A DNA stretch of 64,000 nucleotides from Nocardia cyriacigeorgica (GTDB lineage Bacteria > Actinomycetota > Actinomycetes > Mycobacteriales > Mycobacteriaceae), in the NCBI RefSeq assembly GCF_010858045.1, contig NZ_JAAGVC010000008.1, forward strand, positions 62,001 to 126,000. The letters are read 5' to 3'. The position numbers and the translations under genes were made by a program. Of this stretch, positions 27,487 through 35,247 are shown piece by piece. The notes under the pieces were generated by a model. The model ran no database searches and had not been told where the DNA came from. It was given only the letters and a program-made list of their open reading frames with translations. The number at the start of each line of letters is the position of its first letter. Position 1 is the first letter of the stretch.

Positions 27487-27923
27487 ATGGTGAGACGTGG
27501 CAGGTTGGCGAGGATCGCGGTGCGAATTGCACACACCGCCCGCTACGATCGGCTGGTCAAGGCCTACCGCGCCGACGCGGCCGCGGTCACCGCGCTGTCG
27601 CGCTGGCTCAATGGACAGATCCAGCCCTTCGCCGCAGCGGACGACGACGCATGGCCTACGTGCCGGAGACGAAGATCCGCACCCTGCTCGGGCAAAGCGG
27701 CGACGGCGCGACCTCAGTCGCGCGGGGACTGCTCGCACTCGACTCGGTGCTCACCGGTCTGATCGAGGTCGACTTCGATCGGAGCGCGACGGGCGCGGGA
27801 CCGATCGAGACCGCCGGCGACCTGACCCAGCTCATCGCCGACCTGCGCACCCTCGCCGCCGGTCCGACCCGAACCCTGCTCACCCAGCTGAGCAACAAGC
27901 TCAGCGGTGCCCGGCCAGTGTGA
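27487..27923 (+). pseudogene. unrecognised coding remnant in two frames
   Basis: Two overlapping plus-strand frames look coding: 27487 to about 27660 (RLARIAVRIAHTARYDRLV... ALSRWLNGQIQPFAAADDD) and 27651-27923 (MAYVPETKIRTLLGQSGDGA, then LIADLRTLAAGPTRTLLTQL). They may be one frameshifted gene of about 145 codons or two short genes. No family is recognised. It lies just upstream of a broken transporter, so the stretch as a whole seems to be decaying. Confidence 0.3.
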
Positions 27924-27989
27924 ACGATCAAGAATCGCTCCGCCAGGGCTTGGGGCTGCCGAAACACCCTGCTGCCGAGAGGAATTGAC

Positions 27990-28572
27990 ATGTCGACCAC
28001 CACAACGGTGACCGTCGGCGCTCGGCTCCCCCACCCGAGCAAAGTCGCGATGGCGACGGCGGGCCTGGCGATCGGCATGCTGCTCTCGGTGCTCGACCAG
28101 ACGATCGTCAGCATCGCCTGCCCGATATCGGTGCCGGCGCGTTGTTCGCCGTCCCGACGATCGCCCTCGCGGAACTGTTCCCGGTCGAGCTCCGCGGGCG
28201 AGTACAAGGCGCGGTGGGCGCCATCTTCGCCATCGCCGCCGTCGGCGGCCCGCAGCTGGGCGGCTTGATCACCGACACCGTCGGTTGGCGCTGGATCGTC
28301 TACATCAACGTGCCGCTGGGCGCGCTCGCAGCGGTTCTCGTTGCGCTAGTGCTTCGGCTGCCGCGTCCCGAGCACCGGGCCGGCTCGATGTGATCGGCTC
28401 GACCCTGCTGGTCGGCACGGTGATGGGCGTTCTGCTGATCGGGCAGATGCAATCCCGTCCACCCTGCTCTGGGTTCTGCCACTGGCAGGGGTACTGGTGC
28501 TACTGGCCATGGCTCTGCCGAACCCTGGTCGGCCCCTTCGACCCGGGAGCTGACGCCATGAGCGCCCGATAG
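27990..28572 (+). pseudogene. broken MFS (DHA2-type) drug exporter
   Basis: The start, with AGAGGAA before ATG, reads into the first membrane helix GMLLSVLDQTIVSIA, then about 100 residues (helices 2-3) are missing and the frame changes near 28120. The second frame continues GALFAVPTIALAELFPVELR through GWRWIVYINVPLGAL to a stop near 28392; a third frame carries DVIGSTLLVGTVMGVLLIGQ before ending. At least two frameshifts and a deletion make it non-functional. Confidence 0.8.
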
Positions 28573-28732
28573 GGTCGAGCACATCGTGTTCGGAAGGGGG
28601 CCGGCGGGCTTCGAACCGCCAGGACCGGTCAGCCCGGTTCGCAGTCGCTGTCTGCGGCCGGAAGTCTTCCCTCGGCGAGGTGGGCGCCTGTGGGCGACCC
28701 GCCGCCGGCGGTGGCGAACTAGCATCCGGCAT

Positions 28733-29080
28733 CTACTCGGCCAGCTGAAGCGCCAGCGTCGCCGCGGCCGGTGCGAGGTACAGCAGTGGAAACACCGTGG
28801 TCTTGTAGGAATGCGCCCGCACCGTGGTAGCCGCTGCTCCGAGGAAGTACAGGATCAGGCCCACCGCGGCAACGACACCGATCGCGGGAATGAACAGTCC
28901 CAGAATCAGTCCGAGGGCGCCTGCGGATTTGGCCAGGGCCAGCCAGGGCCACCATGACCGCGGGACTCCATATTGCTCGAGTGGCTCGATGACGAACTGC
29001 CGTTGCGTGAACAGCGAGAACCCCGAGAAACCGATCCACAGTCCGGCGACGACAGCGACGATGTGGTAGGCGTTGCTCAT
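28733..29080 (-). CDS. DoxX-like small membrane protein
   Basis: A 115-residue protein with four predicted membrane helices: IVAVVAGLWIGFSGFSLF, LAKSAGALGLILGLFIPAIG, VVAAVGLILYFLGAAAT and LLYLAPAAATLAL. The layout fits the DoxX-like family (PF13564), which is linked to respiratory or redox-stress functions. It is divergent from a LysR regulator 132 bp away and is its likely target. Confidence 0.8.
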   Translation of the reverse strand: MSNAYHIVAVVAGLWIGFSGFSLFTQRQFVIEPLEQYGVPRSWWPWLALAKSAGALGLILGLFIPAIGVVAAVGLILYFLGAAATTVRAHSYKTTVFPLLYLAPAAATLALQLAE

Positions 29081-29109
29081 CGAAATCTATTCCATCCTTT
29101 GCGATGCTC

Positions 29110-29122
29110 GCGCAGATTGCGC
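29110..29122. promoter_or_regulatory. palindrome in the DoxX/LysR divergent region
   Basis: A perfect 13-bp palindrome GCGCA-GAT-TGCGC sits about midway between the start codons of the DoxX-like and LysR genes. LysR proteins bind such short dyads near divergent promoters, so this is a candidate autoregulatory site. No direct consensus match is claimed. Confidence 0.4.
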
Positions 29123-29212
29123 TAGTGGTCAGTGTCGTTGGCGTGCGTGCTTCGAAAAAGAGGAGTTCGCTGACGAGACTGTTAACCTGCAGCTTCACAA
29201 TGTGGAGGACCG

Positions 29213-30100
29213 GTGGAGTTACGGGATATCGAGATCTTTCTGACGTTGGCGCAAGAGCTGCACTTCGGCCGCACAGCCGAACGGCTGCACGTCAGCCCGG
29301 CTCGGGTGAGTCAGGCCATCAAGCAGCAGGAGCGGCGCATCGGTACAGCGCTGTTCGAACGCACCACGCGCAAGGTCCGCCTCACTCCCGCCGGGCAGCA
29401 GCTCTATCGGGAGCTCCACGCCGGATACCGGACGATCATGCGCGGCATCGAGACAGCGTCGGCAACCGCCAGGAACTCCGGCGCGACCCTGACACTGGGC
29501 ACCATGGGACCGCAGGCCTGGATGGTCGACAAGCTTGTCGAGCTGTTCCGGTCCCGCTTCCCGGACGTACTCATCGACCACCGCGATATCAACCCGGTTT
29601 CTCCGTTCACCCTGCTCCGCTCGGGCGAGATCGACATGGCGCATCTGTGGTTGCCCGTCCACGAACCGGACCTCACCGTCGGGCCTGCCACCCACACCTC
29701 GGCGATCCTGCTGATGCTGGCCACAACCCACCCTTACGCCGACCGGACATCGGTCCGGTTGGAGGACTATGGCGATCTCACCTTCGTCAACCCGACCTCG
29801 CCGGTCCCCGCGTCGATGGAAGCCGCGTTTCAGCCATTCCGGACCCCTTCCGGTCGCCCGGTCCCACGCGGTCCGGAGGTCTCGAGCTGGGACGACCAGG
29901 TCAAGGCGGTCGCCTCCGGCCAAGCCGCCCTCGCGGTTCCAGCCGAGGCTGCCCGCTTCTACGCGTGGCCCAACCTCGTGTACGTACCGGTGCTCGACGC
30001 CCCGCCTGTTCGATGGGCCTTCGCATGGCAGACCTCGGAGGAAACGCCGCTGATTCGCGCGTTCGCCCAAACCGTCCGTGAGCACGCGACGCTCACCTGA
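29213..30100 (+). CDS. LysR-family transcriptional regulator
   Basis: A 295-residue LysR regulator. The winged helix-turn-helix occupies residues 1-60 (MELRDIEIFLTLAQELHFGR, VSPARVSQAIKQQERRIG), followed by the linker helix and a periplasmic-binding-like effector domain from about 90. The GTG start has GGAGG close upstream. It probably controls the divergent DoxX-like gene. The effector is unknown. Confidence 0.9.
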   Translation: MELRDIEIFLTLAQELHFGRTAERLHVSPARVSQAIKQQERRIGTALFERTTRKVRLTPAGQQLYRELHAGYRTIMRGIETASATARNSGATLTLGTMGPQAWMVDKLVELFRSRFPDVLIDHRDINPVSPFTLLRSGEIDMAHLWLPVHEPDLTVGPATHTSAILLMLATTHPYADRTSVRLEDYGDLTFVNPTSPVPASMEAAFQPFRTPSGRPVPRGPEVSSWDDQVKAVASGQAALAVPAEAARFYAWPNLVYVPVLDAPPVRWAFAWQTSEETPLIRAFAQTVREHATLT

Positions 30101-30311
30101 TCCCAGCCGAGGTGCGCTGTACGGGCAAACCAACAGGCACCGAAACGAGACCAGCGGTGCCGCAGCCATCCTCCTGCGTGCCCTGGTAAGTGTGTCGGCG
30201 GGCGCAGCTGCCCAGGAAGCTCTCTGCCACACGGTGATGCCTCGTTCACAAGCCTGTTCACACCGTCGTCGCGTGCGGCGATCAGCTCTGTGACCGAGGT
30301 GATCGGTCCAG

Positions 30312-30638
30312 TTACGGATCTATCCGGCGCCCGGTGACCGTCGAGCGTGGTAGCCGGCCTGCTCGGGAATGACCCGACATGGTGGCGCCTGTGATGACGA
30401 CGTCGAAGTCCAGGTTGAGTCGCATCGGCTTGGTCACTCGCTGCGACCAGGTGACGCGGTGGCCGTTGGCTGTCGCGGTGGTGCGGATATCGGACAGCGG
30501 CACGGTTTCCTTCGAACTGGAAGCGGTCCCTGCGTAACCGCCTGCGGTCGCTGCGAAGTGGTATCGAACGTGCAGTGTTCCCACAGGGGTTTTCAGGTCG
30601 AGGTCCCAGGTTCCGGGCAGGCTGCTCATGGGGCTCAC
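30312..30638 (-). CDS. small beta-rich hypothetical protein
   Basis: A 108-residue protein, likely starting at MSSLPGTWDLDL (a second Met). Its alternating pattern GTWDLDLKTPVGTLHVRYHF, GGYAGTASSSKETVPLSDI and LNLDFDVVITGATMSGHSR is that of a small lipocalin-like beta barrel seen in many actinomycete proteins of unknown role. It lies 32 bp from the DJ-1-family gene on the same strand and may be cotranscribed with it. Confidence 0.6.
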   Translation of the reverse strand: MSPMSSLPGTWDLDLKTPVGTLHVRYHFAATAGGYAGTASSSKETVPLSDIRTTATANGHRVTWSQRVTKPMRLNLDFDVVITGATMSGHSRAGRLPRSTVTGRRIDP

Positions 30639-30670
30639 AATCGTTTACAGTCGATGGGTGGGGTGCTCGT

Positions 30671-31360
30671 TCATCTGAATGCGGGCAGATCCCGGTGTAC
30701 CCGCCAGACAGTGCCTCGGCGCTCGTATTCGAAGAGGTCTTCGACCGCGCGGGCGACCGAGGGACCGAACTCGCGATCGAGCAAATACAGTGCCACGTCC
30801 AGACCGGAGGTGACCCCGCCACCGGACACCAGGTCGCCATCGTCGACCACCCGCGCGCGCACTGGAGCGACTCCGGTGGCTTCGAGCACGTCGATACCCA
30901 GATGGTGGGTGGTGGCGTGGCGACCCTCCAGCAGGCCTGCCATCGCCAGCCCGAGCGAGCCACCGCACACGGTCCAGACCTGCACATGCGGATCGGCCAG
31001 AGCCTGGCCGATCAGTGGGATAGCCGCGCTGTCGGCGAACCTGGCCAACAGCACCGGGATCGTTTCATCGCCTGCGTCCGGGTCGCCATCGACCGGGCCG
31101 GACGCGCCCGGCACGATGATGTAGCCGCGACGGCGGGGGTCGAGGGCCGACGTCGCGGTCAGCGTGAGTCCACGGGTGCCGGACACGACCGCGCCGGGCC
31201 CGTCCGCGCAGACCAGTTCGACATCGAAAGCTCCTCCGAGCACGTCACTCCCCGCGGCGAGCACCTCGAACGGCGCGATCACATCGAGCGGGTCGAAACC
31301 GTCGAAGAGCACGATCTGAGCGATAGGGGGCCCTGCGGCCTCATCGGATTCGTGATTCAT
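30671..31360 (-). CDS. DJ-1/PfpI-family protein (isonitrile-hydratase-like)
   Basis: A 229-residue single-domain DJ-1/PfpI protein. The nucleophilic cysteine sits in the elbow VWTVCGGSLGLAMAG, and the GGGVTSGLDVALYLLDRE segment follows, as in isonitrile hydratase-like and GlxA-type domains. It is divergent from a GlxA-type regulator across 124 bp. Its substrate is unknown; the enzyme may act on, or report, the signal sensed by that regulator. Confidence 0.82.
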   Translation of the reverse strand: MNHESDEAAGPPIAQIVLFDGFDPLDVIAPFEVLAAGSDVLGGAFDVELVCADGPGAVVSGTRGLTLTATSALDPRRRGYIIVPGASGPVDGDPDAGDETIPVLLARFADSAAIPLIGQALADPHVQVWTVCGGSLGLAMAGLLEGRHATTHHLGIDVLEATGVAPVRARVVDDGDLVSGGGVTSGLDVALYLLDREFGPSVARAVEDLFEYERRGTVWRVHRDLPAFR

Positions 31361-31484
31361 CAACCGCAATTCTGGTTTCGCCGGTTATCCGCGACCAGTG
31401 GCAGCAGTGCCACATTCCGACTGGATCTGGCCACCTCGAACGCGGCGCACGGGCGGTACAGTCGCCCCTGGCAGACTCCTGCCA

Positions 31485-32480
31485 ATGCACACTGTCGCGG
31501 TCATCGCCGTCCCTGATGTGATCGCGTTCGATCTCGCCACACCGGTCGAGGTTTTCGGCCGCGCCCGCCTGCGGAACGGCCGCCCGGCCTACCGGGTAGT
31601 CGTATGTAGCGACCGGGCAACCGTCACCGCGGGCTCGTTCCGCATCGCGGCCGATTCGGGCCTCGACGTGCTCGATCGAGCAGACACCATCATCGTTCCG
31701 GGCCGCAACGACATCTCGGTGGCCACACCGCCGCCGGTCCTCGACGCCCTGCGGGCAGCGGCGCGGGCCGGAACCCGAATCGCCTCGATCTGCGTCGGCG
31801 CTCTGACGCTGGCCGAAGCGGGGTTACTCGACGGACGTCGCGCGACCACACACTGGGCGGCCGCCGACCTGCTGGCCGAACGCTACCCGGCGGTCGAGGT
31901 GGACCCGCAGGTGCTGTATGTCGACACCGGTGACATCCTCACCTCGGCCGGCGCAGCGGCCGGGCTCGACCTCTGCCTGCATATCGTCCGACGAGACCAC
32001 GGCGCCGCGGTGGCCGCGGATACCTCGCGCGTAGCCGTCGCTCCCTTGCACCGCGCCGGGGGACAAGCGCAGTTCATCGTCCGCAACCGCCCGGCGGGGC
32101 CCGCGTCATCCCTCGACGAGGTGCTGACGTGGATCGAGGAGAACGCCCACGACAACAGTTTGTCGCTGACCGCTATCGCAGCCGCCGCGCACACCAGTGT
32201 GCGGACGCTGAACCGGCACTTCCGCGCCGTCACCCGGCAAAGCCCGATGGAATGGGTGGCGGGAGTCCGTGTGCGCCATGCGCAAGGACTCCTCGAAACC
32301 ACCGACCATCCCATCGATCGCATCGCCGTCCAGGTGGGATTCACCAGCCCCAGCACCTTCCGCACTCACTTCCGCCGGCTGGCCGGGGTCACCCCACGCC
32401 AGTACCGAAGCACCTTCGCACGGCAACGAACGCCCGAGCACGGCCCGCATCGGCTCGAAGCCGAGACCACCGCGCGATAA
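31485..32480 (+). CDS. GlxA-type regulator (DJ-1 domain plus AraC HTH)
   Basis: A 331-residue regulator. Residues 1-190 form a DJ-1/PfpI-like sensor (HTVAVIAVPDVIAFDLATPV, ASICVGALTLAEAGLL, DILTSAGAAAGLDLCLHIV); the last ~110 carry two AraC helix-turn-helix units (SLTAIAAAAHTSVRTLNRHF and IDRIAVQVGFTSPSTFRTHF). Start at 31485; an in-frame extension to 31398 lacks coding character. It is divergent from the enzyme-like DJ-1 gene and probably controls it. Confidence 0.87.
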   Translation: MHTVAVIAVPDVIAFDLATPVEVFGRARLRNGRPAYRVVVCSDRATVTAGSFRIAADSGLDVLDRADTIIVPGRNDISVATPPPVLDALRAAARAGTRIASICVGALTLAEAGLLDGRRATTHWAAADLLAERYPAVEVDPQVLYVDTGDILTSAGAAAGLDLCLHIVRRDHGAAVAADTSRVAVAPLHRAGGQAQFIVRNRPAGPASSLDEVLTWIEENAHDNSLSLTAIAAAAHTSVRTLNRHFRAVTRQSPMEWVAGVRVRHAQGLLETTDHPIDRIAVQVGFTSPSTFRTHFRRLAGVTPRQYRSTFARQRTPEHGPHRLEAETTAR

Positions 32481-32555
32481 GCGACATACGCGGATATCGT
32501 TCGGCACCGCCGAGGCGCGACGCGGGCGGCAGACCGTCGGTGCCGAGACTTCGAT

Positions 32556-33374
32556 TCAGGCGACGACGGCCAGCAATGTCGTTGCCGCGTCGGTCAGTTC
32601 GGGGTCGCCGTCGAGATCGGCACGTCGACGTGCATCGTCGACTGTGATCCCGCGGGTGGCCAGCCGCCAGACCGTGTCCTGATTCATTCGCACGGACGCG
32701 GCGGGCGCTGTGGTCGGCGTAACCGTGAGTTCCCAGTTCGCGCCGTCGGACACGGCCGTCCAGCAGCCCCCTGCCGGACCGGTGATCTCGAATCGTACTG
32801 CGGTTCCGGACCGGCGAGTGCGTTCCCGCAGGGCGGTCGGCAGTGCGTGCAGGAACGTGACGAGCACCGGATGCATCATCGATACCTCGTCCGCGCCCGG
32901 ACGGGATACCGCGTCCCGGATCTGCTGCTGATGGACCCAGAATTCGGTGTATTCACGTGCGATGTCGAGCCAGGCCGGGCTGTCACCTGAACCTGCCCAG
33001 GAGACGTCGAGGGCGGCGGGTCCCTCGAGATCGGTTGCCGCCCACAGACGATCCAGCTGCGGGCCCAGATGGTCCAGCAAGTCGATCATCAGCTGCGGGC
33101 TACATTGACGCATCGCGCGAACGAACTCATCGTTGACCCGTGCCAGATAGGCAGGCAAGGTTTCGTCGTCCTCGAAGATGGCGCCCGCGTAACCATCGCG
33201 ACCGCCGGAGATCCGCCGCAGATAGTCGTTGAGGATGTGCGCCGTCACGTCATGAACCGTCCAGCCGGGGCAGATGGTCGGCTTCGCCCAGTCGGCCGCG
33301 TCCAGCGACCGCAGCAGCTCCAGCAACATCCGCCGTTCCAGCGGAAACAGCGGCCGGGTATCGAGTGGGATCAC
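32556..33374 (-). CDS. mycothiol-dependent maleylpyruvate-isomerase-family protein
   Basis: A 272-residue DinB/MDMPI-fold protein. The N-terminal helical bundle has CPGWTVHDVTAHILNDYLRR, containing a His of the usual metal site, and a second His lies in EFWVHQQQIRDAV; a C-terminal beta domain follows. Family members isomerise maleylpyruvate with mycothiol or transfer mycothiol to other substrates; many remain uncharacterised. The GTG start overlaps the stop of a small frame upstream (GTGA). Confidence 0.8.
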   Translation of the reverse strand: MIPLDTRPLFPLERRMLLELLRSLDAADWAKPTICPGWTVHDVTAHILNDYLRRISGGRDGYAGAIFEDDETLPAYLARVNDEFVRAMRQCSPQLMIDLLDHLGPQLDRLWAATDLEGPAALDVSWAGSGDSPAWLDIAREYTEFWVHQQQIRDAVSRPGADEVSMMHPVLVTFLHALPTALRERTRRSGTAVRFEITGPAGGCWTAVSDGANWELTVTPTTAPAASVRMNQDTVWRLATRGITVDDARRRADLDGDPELTDAATTLLAVVA

Positions 33375-33595
33375 TGATTCAGTGAACCGATCATGCCGTC
33401 GTCCCGCCAGCGAATTTTGATCTGGCCGCTGCCTGTCGCCGGCGGCGATGTCGTCCAGGCACGGCAGTTGTTGTGGTCGAGGCGGAGCAGCGGGGAGCGG
33501 GCGTAGGCTTCTCCGAACCGCCCACGAGCCGCTCGAGGGCGCGGCCGGATCAGTGGTCGTGTGCTGTGTGACTCATGGCGAGTTGAGTTCTGCAT
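33371..33595 (-). CDS. possible small protein coupled to the isomerase-like gene
   Basis: A frame whose C-terminal half has good GC third positions (YARSPLLRLDHNNCRAWTTS, IKIRWRDDGMIGSLNQ) and whose stop overlaps the next start by GTGA, the typical coupling of this genome. The N-terminus is uncertain: the nearest ATG is at 33595 inside the preceding gene. No family is recognised. It may be the tail of a shortened gene. Confidence 0.35.
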   Translation of the reverse strand: MQNSTRHESHSTRPLIRPRPRAARGRFGEAYARSPLLRLDHNNCRAWTTSPPATGSGQIKIRWRDDGMIGSLNQ

Positions 33596-34074
33596 GCGTT
33601 CTGTATCGCACGCTCGAGTTGCTGTTCCGTTCGGCCCCAGCCCCCTACCCACTCGTCTTCGAGATGGACTATTCGGCCGAGCGGAAGTGCGATGACGCTG
33701 TCGGCATAGTCGGACCGGGCGACGATCTCGCACACCTTGGCGAGTACCCATCTCTCGGTTGCTCGGTTGTCGGCGTGCATGCGGGCGAGTGTGGTAAACG
33801 CCACGTGGGCCGCGGCTGCGTTCGAGTCCGGGATGGCTGCGCCGCAGTCGGTCAGGGCCGCGGGCAGAATGTCGCGGACCTCGTGAGGATCCGCGCCACT
33901 CAACCCGGCCAACACCCGCAGCGTTTCACCGTCGTAGCCCTGCGTCAGCCAATGCGCTGCCCAGAGTGGGATTCGTTCGGATGGGAGAGTATCGAGCGCT
34001 ACCCACGCGGCGACCAACTCCGGGCTCGGGATCTCGCCCGAGTCGGGTGCGGGCCAGTCGTGCATGCCGGCCAT
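33550..34074 (-). CDS. conserved-looking hypothetical protein, helical
   Basis: About 174 residues starting MAGMHDWPAPDSGEIPSPEL. It is helical and rich in Ala/Leu/Glu, with LVAAWVALDTLPSERIPLWA and EVRDILPAALTDCGAAIPDS; no catalytic motif is recognised. It may be a protein scoring ward-type HEAT-like helices, but the family is unknown. Starts at 34074 or 34065 are both possible. It lies downstream of the XRE-TetR regulator on the same strand. Confidence 0.55.
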   Translation of the reverse strand: MAGMHDWPAPDSGEIPSPELVAAWVALDTLPSERIPLWAAHWLTQGYDGETLRVLAGLSGADPHEVRDILPAALTDCGAAIPDSNAAAAHVAFTTLARMHADNRATERWVLAKVCEIVARSDYADSVIALPLGRIVHLEDEWVGGWGRTEQQLERAIQNACRTQLAMSHTAHDH

Positions 34075-34211
34075 GATGCCCGATCGCATCCGAGGGCACA
34101 CGGCTTGGCGGCCTCGGCGGCCAGATTGTCGAATGCGGCCCGAAGGGAGTGCGCCAGGGCCGAGGCGAAGTGCGCTCTGTCGGCACGAACCCGTAGCACG
34201 TTCCGCGCCAT
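33999..34211 (-). CDS. short hypothetical frame next to the XRE-TetR gene
   Basis: A 70-codon frame starting MARNVLRVRADRAHFASALA one base after the regulator's stop. The first ~40 residues look like a real amphipathic helix pair; the remainder overlaps the start of the next gene in another frame and is basic and random. It may be the N-terminal part of that next gene separated by a frameshift. Function unknown. Confidence 0.3.
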   Translation of the reverse strand: MARNVLRVRADRAHFASALAHSLRAAFDNLAAEAAKPCALGCDRASWPACTTGPHPTRARSRARSWSPRG

Positions 34212-34214
34212 CGC

Positions 34215-35117
34215 CTACCGGAGGCGCAGCATGCGAAGCGCGAAGTCCGCGTACTCGGCGGCGATCTGTTCCGGGGAGGCCGGGCCGTCGAGCCGGAACC
34301 ACTGCGGCAACGCGGTACACATCGTCGCGATCGCTCTGCCCGCCACCCGAGCATGCTCCGCGGGCAGGTTCGCCTCGGCGAGTGCGGCACCGATATCGGC
34401 GTCGAGAAGGTATTGAAGCTCGTTGCGGGAGGCGGTGATCCGCTGCCGATCGACAGGGTTCAGGCTGCGCATCTCGCTGGCGCCGATGAAGGCGAGTTCG
34501 CGGCGGTGGGTATGGAACAGCGCCAGGGATTCGACGACGCGCGTCAGCCGTTCGAGACCGGTGGTGGCGTCACGACGGGCTGCGCGGACCCGTCGATGCA
34601 GTTCATCCATGGTCAGGTCGAGGGCGCGGACGAGTAGATCCTGCTTGTCCCGGTAGTGGTGGTAGACGCCGGGCACGCTCATGCCCGCGCGGTCCGCGAT
34701 CGAGCGCATGGTGGCCCCGTGGTAGCCGGTGTCGACGAACGAGTCGATCGCGGCGGCGAGCACAGGATCGATGGCCAGCGGGGGGAACTCGCGCCACGAG
34801 CTGAACATGCTGTCGCCGACGTCCTGGTCGGCCTCGACGTCGATGCCGGCAACCGCATCGGACCGGTATCGGCAGGACTCGCTGGTTCGGCTCGTCGGCC
34901 CGCCGACGATCAGCCAGGAAGCCGTCGTACCGAGCTCGGTGGCAAGAGCCATCAGGCGGGCGACCGATGCGCCGGTCTTGCCGTTCTCGATCGCGCTCAG
35001 TGTCGCCGGGCTTACACCGATGCGCCGTGCGGTGTCGCGCAGCGACAAGCCCGCCGCGGTCCGCGCCTGACGTACCCGCGCCCCGATCTCTTGCTGATTG
35101 ACACCCAAATCCGGCAT
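34215..35117 (-). CDS. XRE-TetR fusion transcriptional regulator
   Basis: A 300-residue protein with two different DNA-binding domains. Residues ~8-62 form a Cro/C1-type helix-turn-helix (GARVRQARTAAGLSLRDTAR, IGVSPATLSAIENGKTGAS). After a ~45-residue linker, residues ~125-175 form a TetR helix-turn-helix (DTGYHGATMRSIADRAGMSV, PGVYHHYRDKQDLLVRALD) followed by a TetR-type helical ligand domain. Start taken at 35117; the longer open frame upstream crosses the divergent promoter. It is divergent from the acyl-CoA dehydrogenase operon and is its likely repressor. Confidence 0.87.
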   Translation of the reverse strand: MPDLGVNQQEIGARVRQARTAAGLSLRDTARRIGVSPATLSAIENGKTGASVARLMALATELGTTASWLIVGGPTSRTSESCRYRSDAVAGIDVEADQDVGDSMFSSWREFPPLAIDPVLAAAIDSFVDTGYHGATMRSIADRAGMSVPGVYHHYRDKQDLLVRALDLTMDELHRRVRAARRDATTGLERLTRVVESLALFHTHRRELAFIGASEMRSLNPVDRQRITASRNELQYLLDADIGAALAEANLPAEHARVAGRAIATMCTALPQWFRLDGPASPEQIAAEYADFALRMLRLR

Positions 35118-35207
35118 GTGTTCAGGATATCTGAACAGCAACGGCCGACGAAAATCTGTCTTTGACAGGAAATATCCGACTGTGCCACCCTCGTGGCAGT
35201 CCAACCG

Positions 35208-35223
35208 CCGAACGAACGTTCGG
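35208..35223. promoter_or_regulatory. candidate TetR-type operator
   Basis: In the 130-bp divergent region, CCGAACGAACGTTCGG contains the perfect dyad CGAACGTTCG (35213-35222). Its placement 25 bp before the dehydrogenase start, between the regulator and its presumed target operon, fits autoregulation and repression by the XRE-TetR protein. Confidence 0.55.
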
Positions 35224-35247
35224 CCCGTGATGTCGAGGAGTTGAGCC

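Noticed and set aside
28600..28625. tRNA T-arm-like sequence (minus strand GGCGGTTCGAAG) suggesting a tRNA 3' end or att site
   Set aside because: The T-stem does not pair properly and no acceptor, D-arm or anticodon arm precedes it, so it is likely chance.
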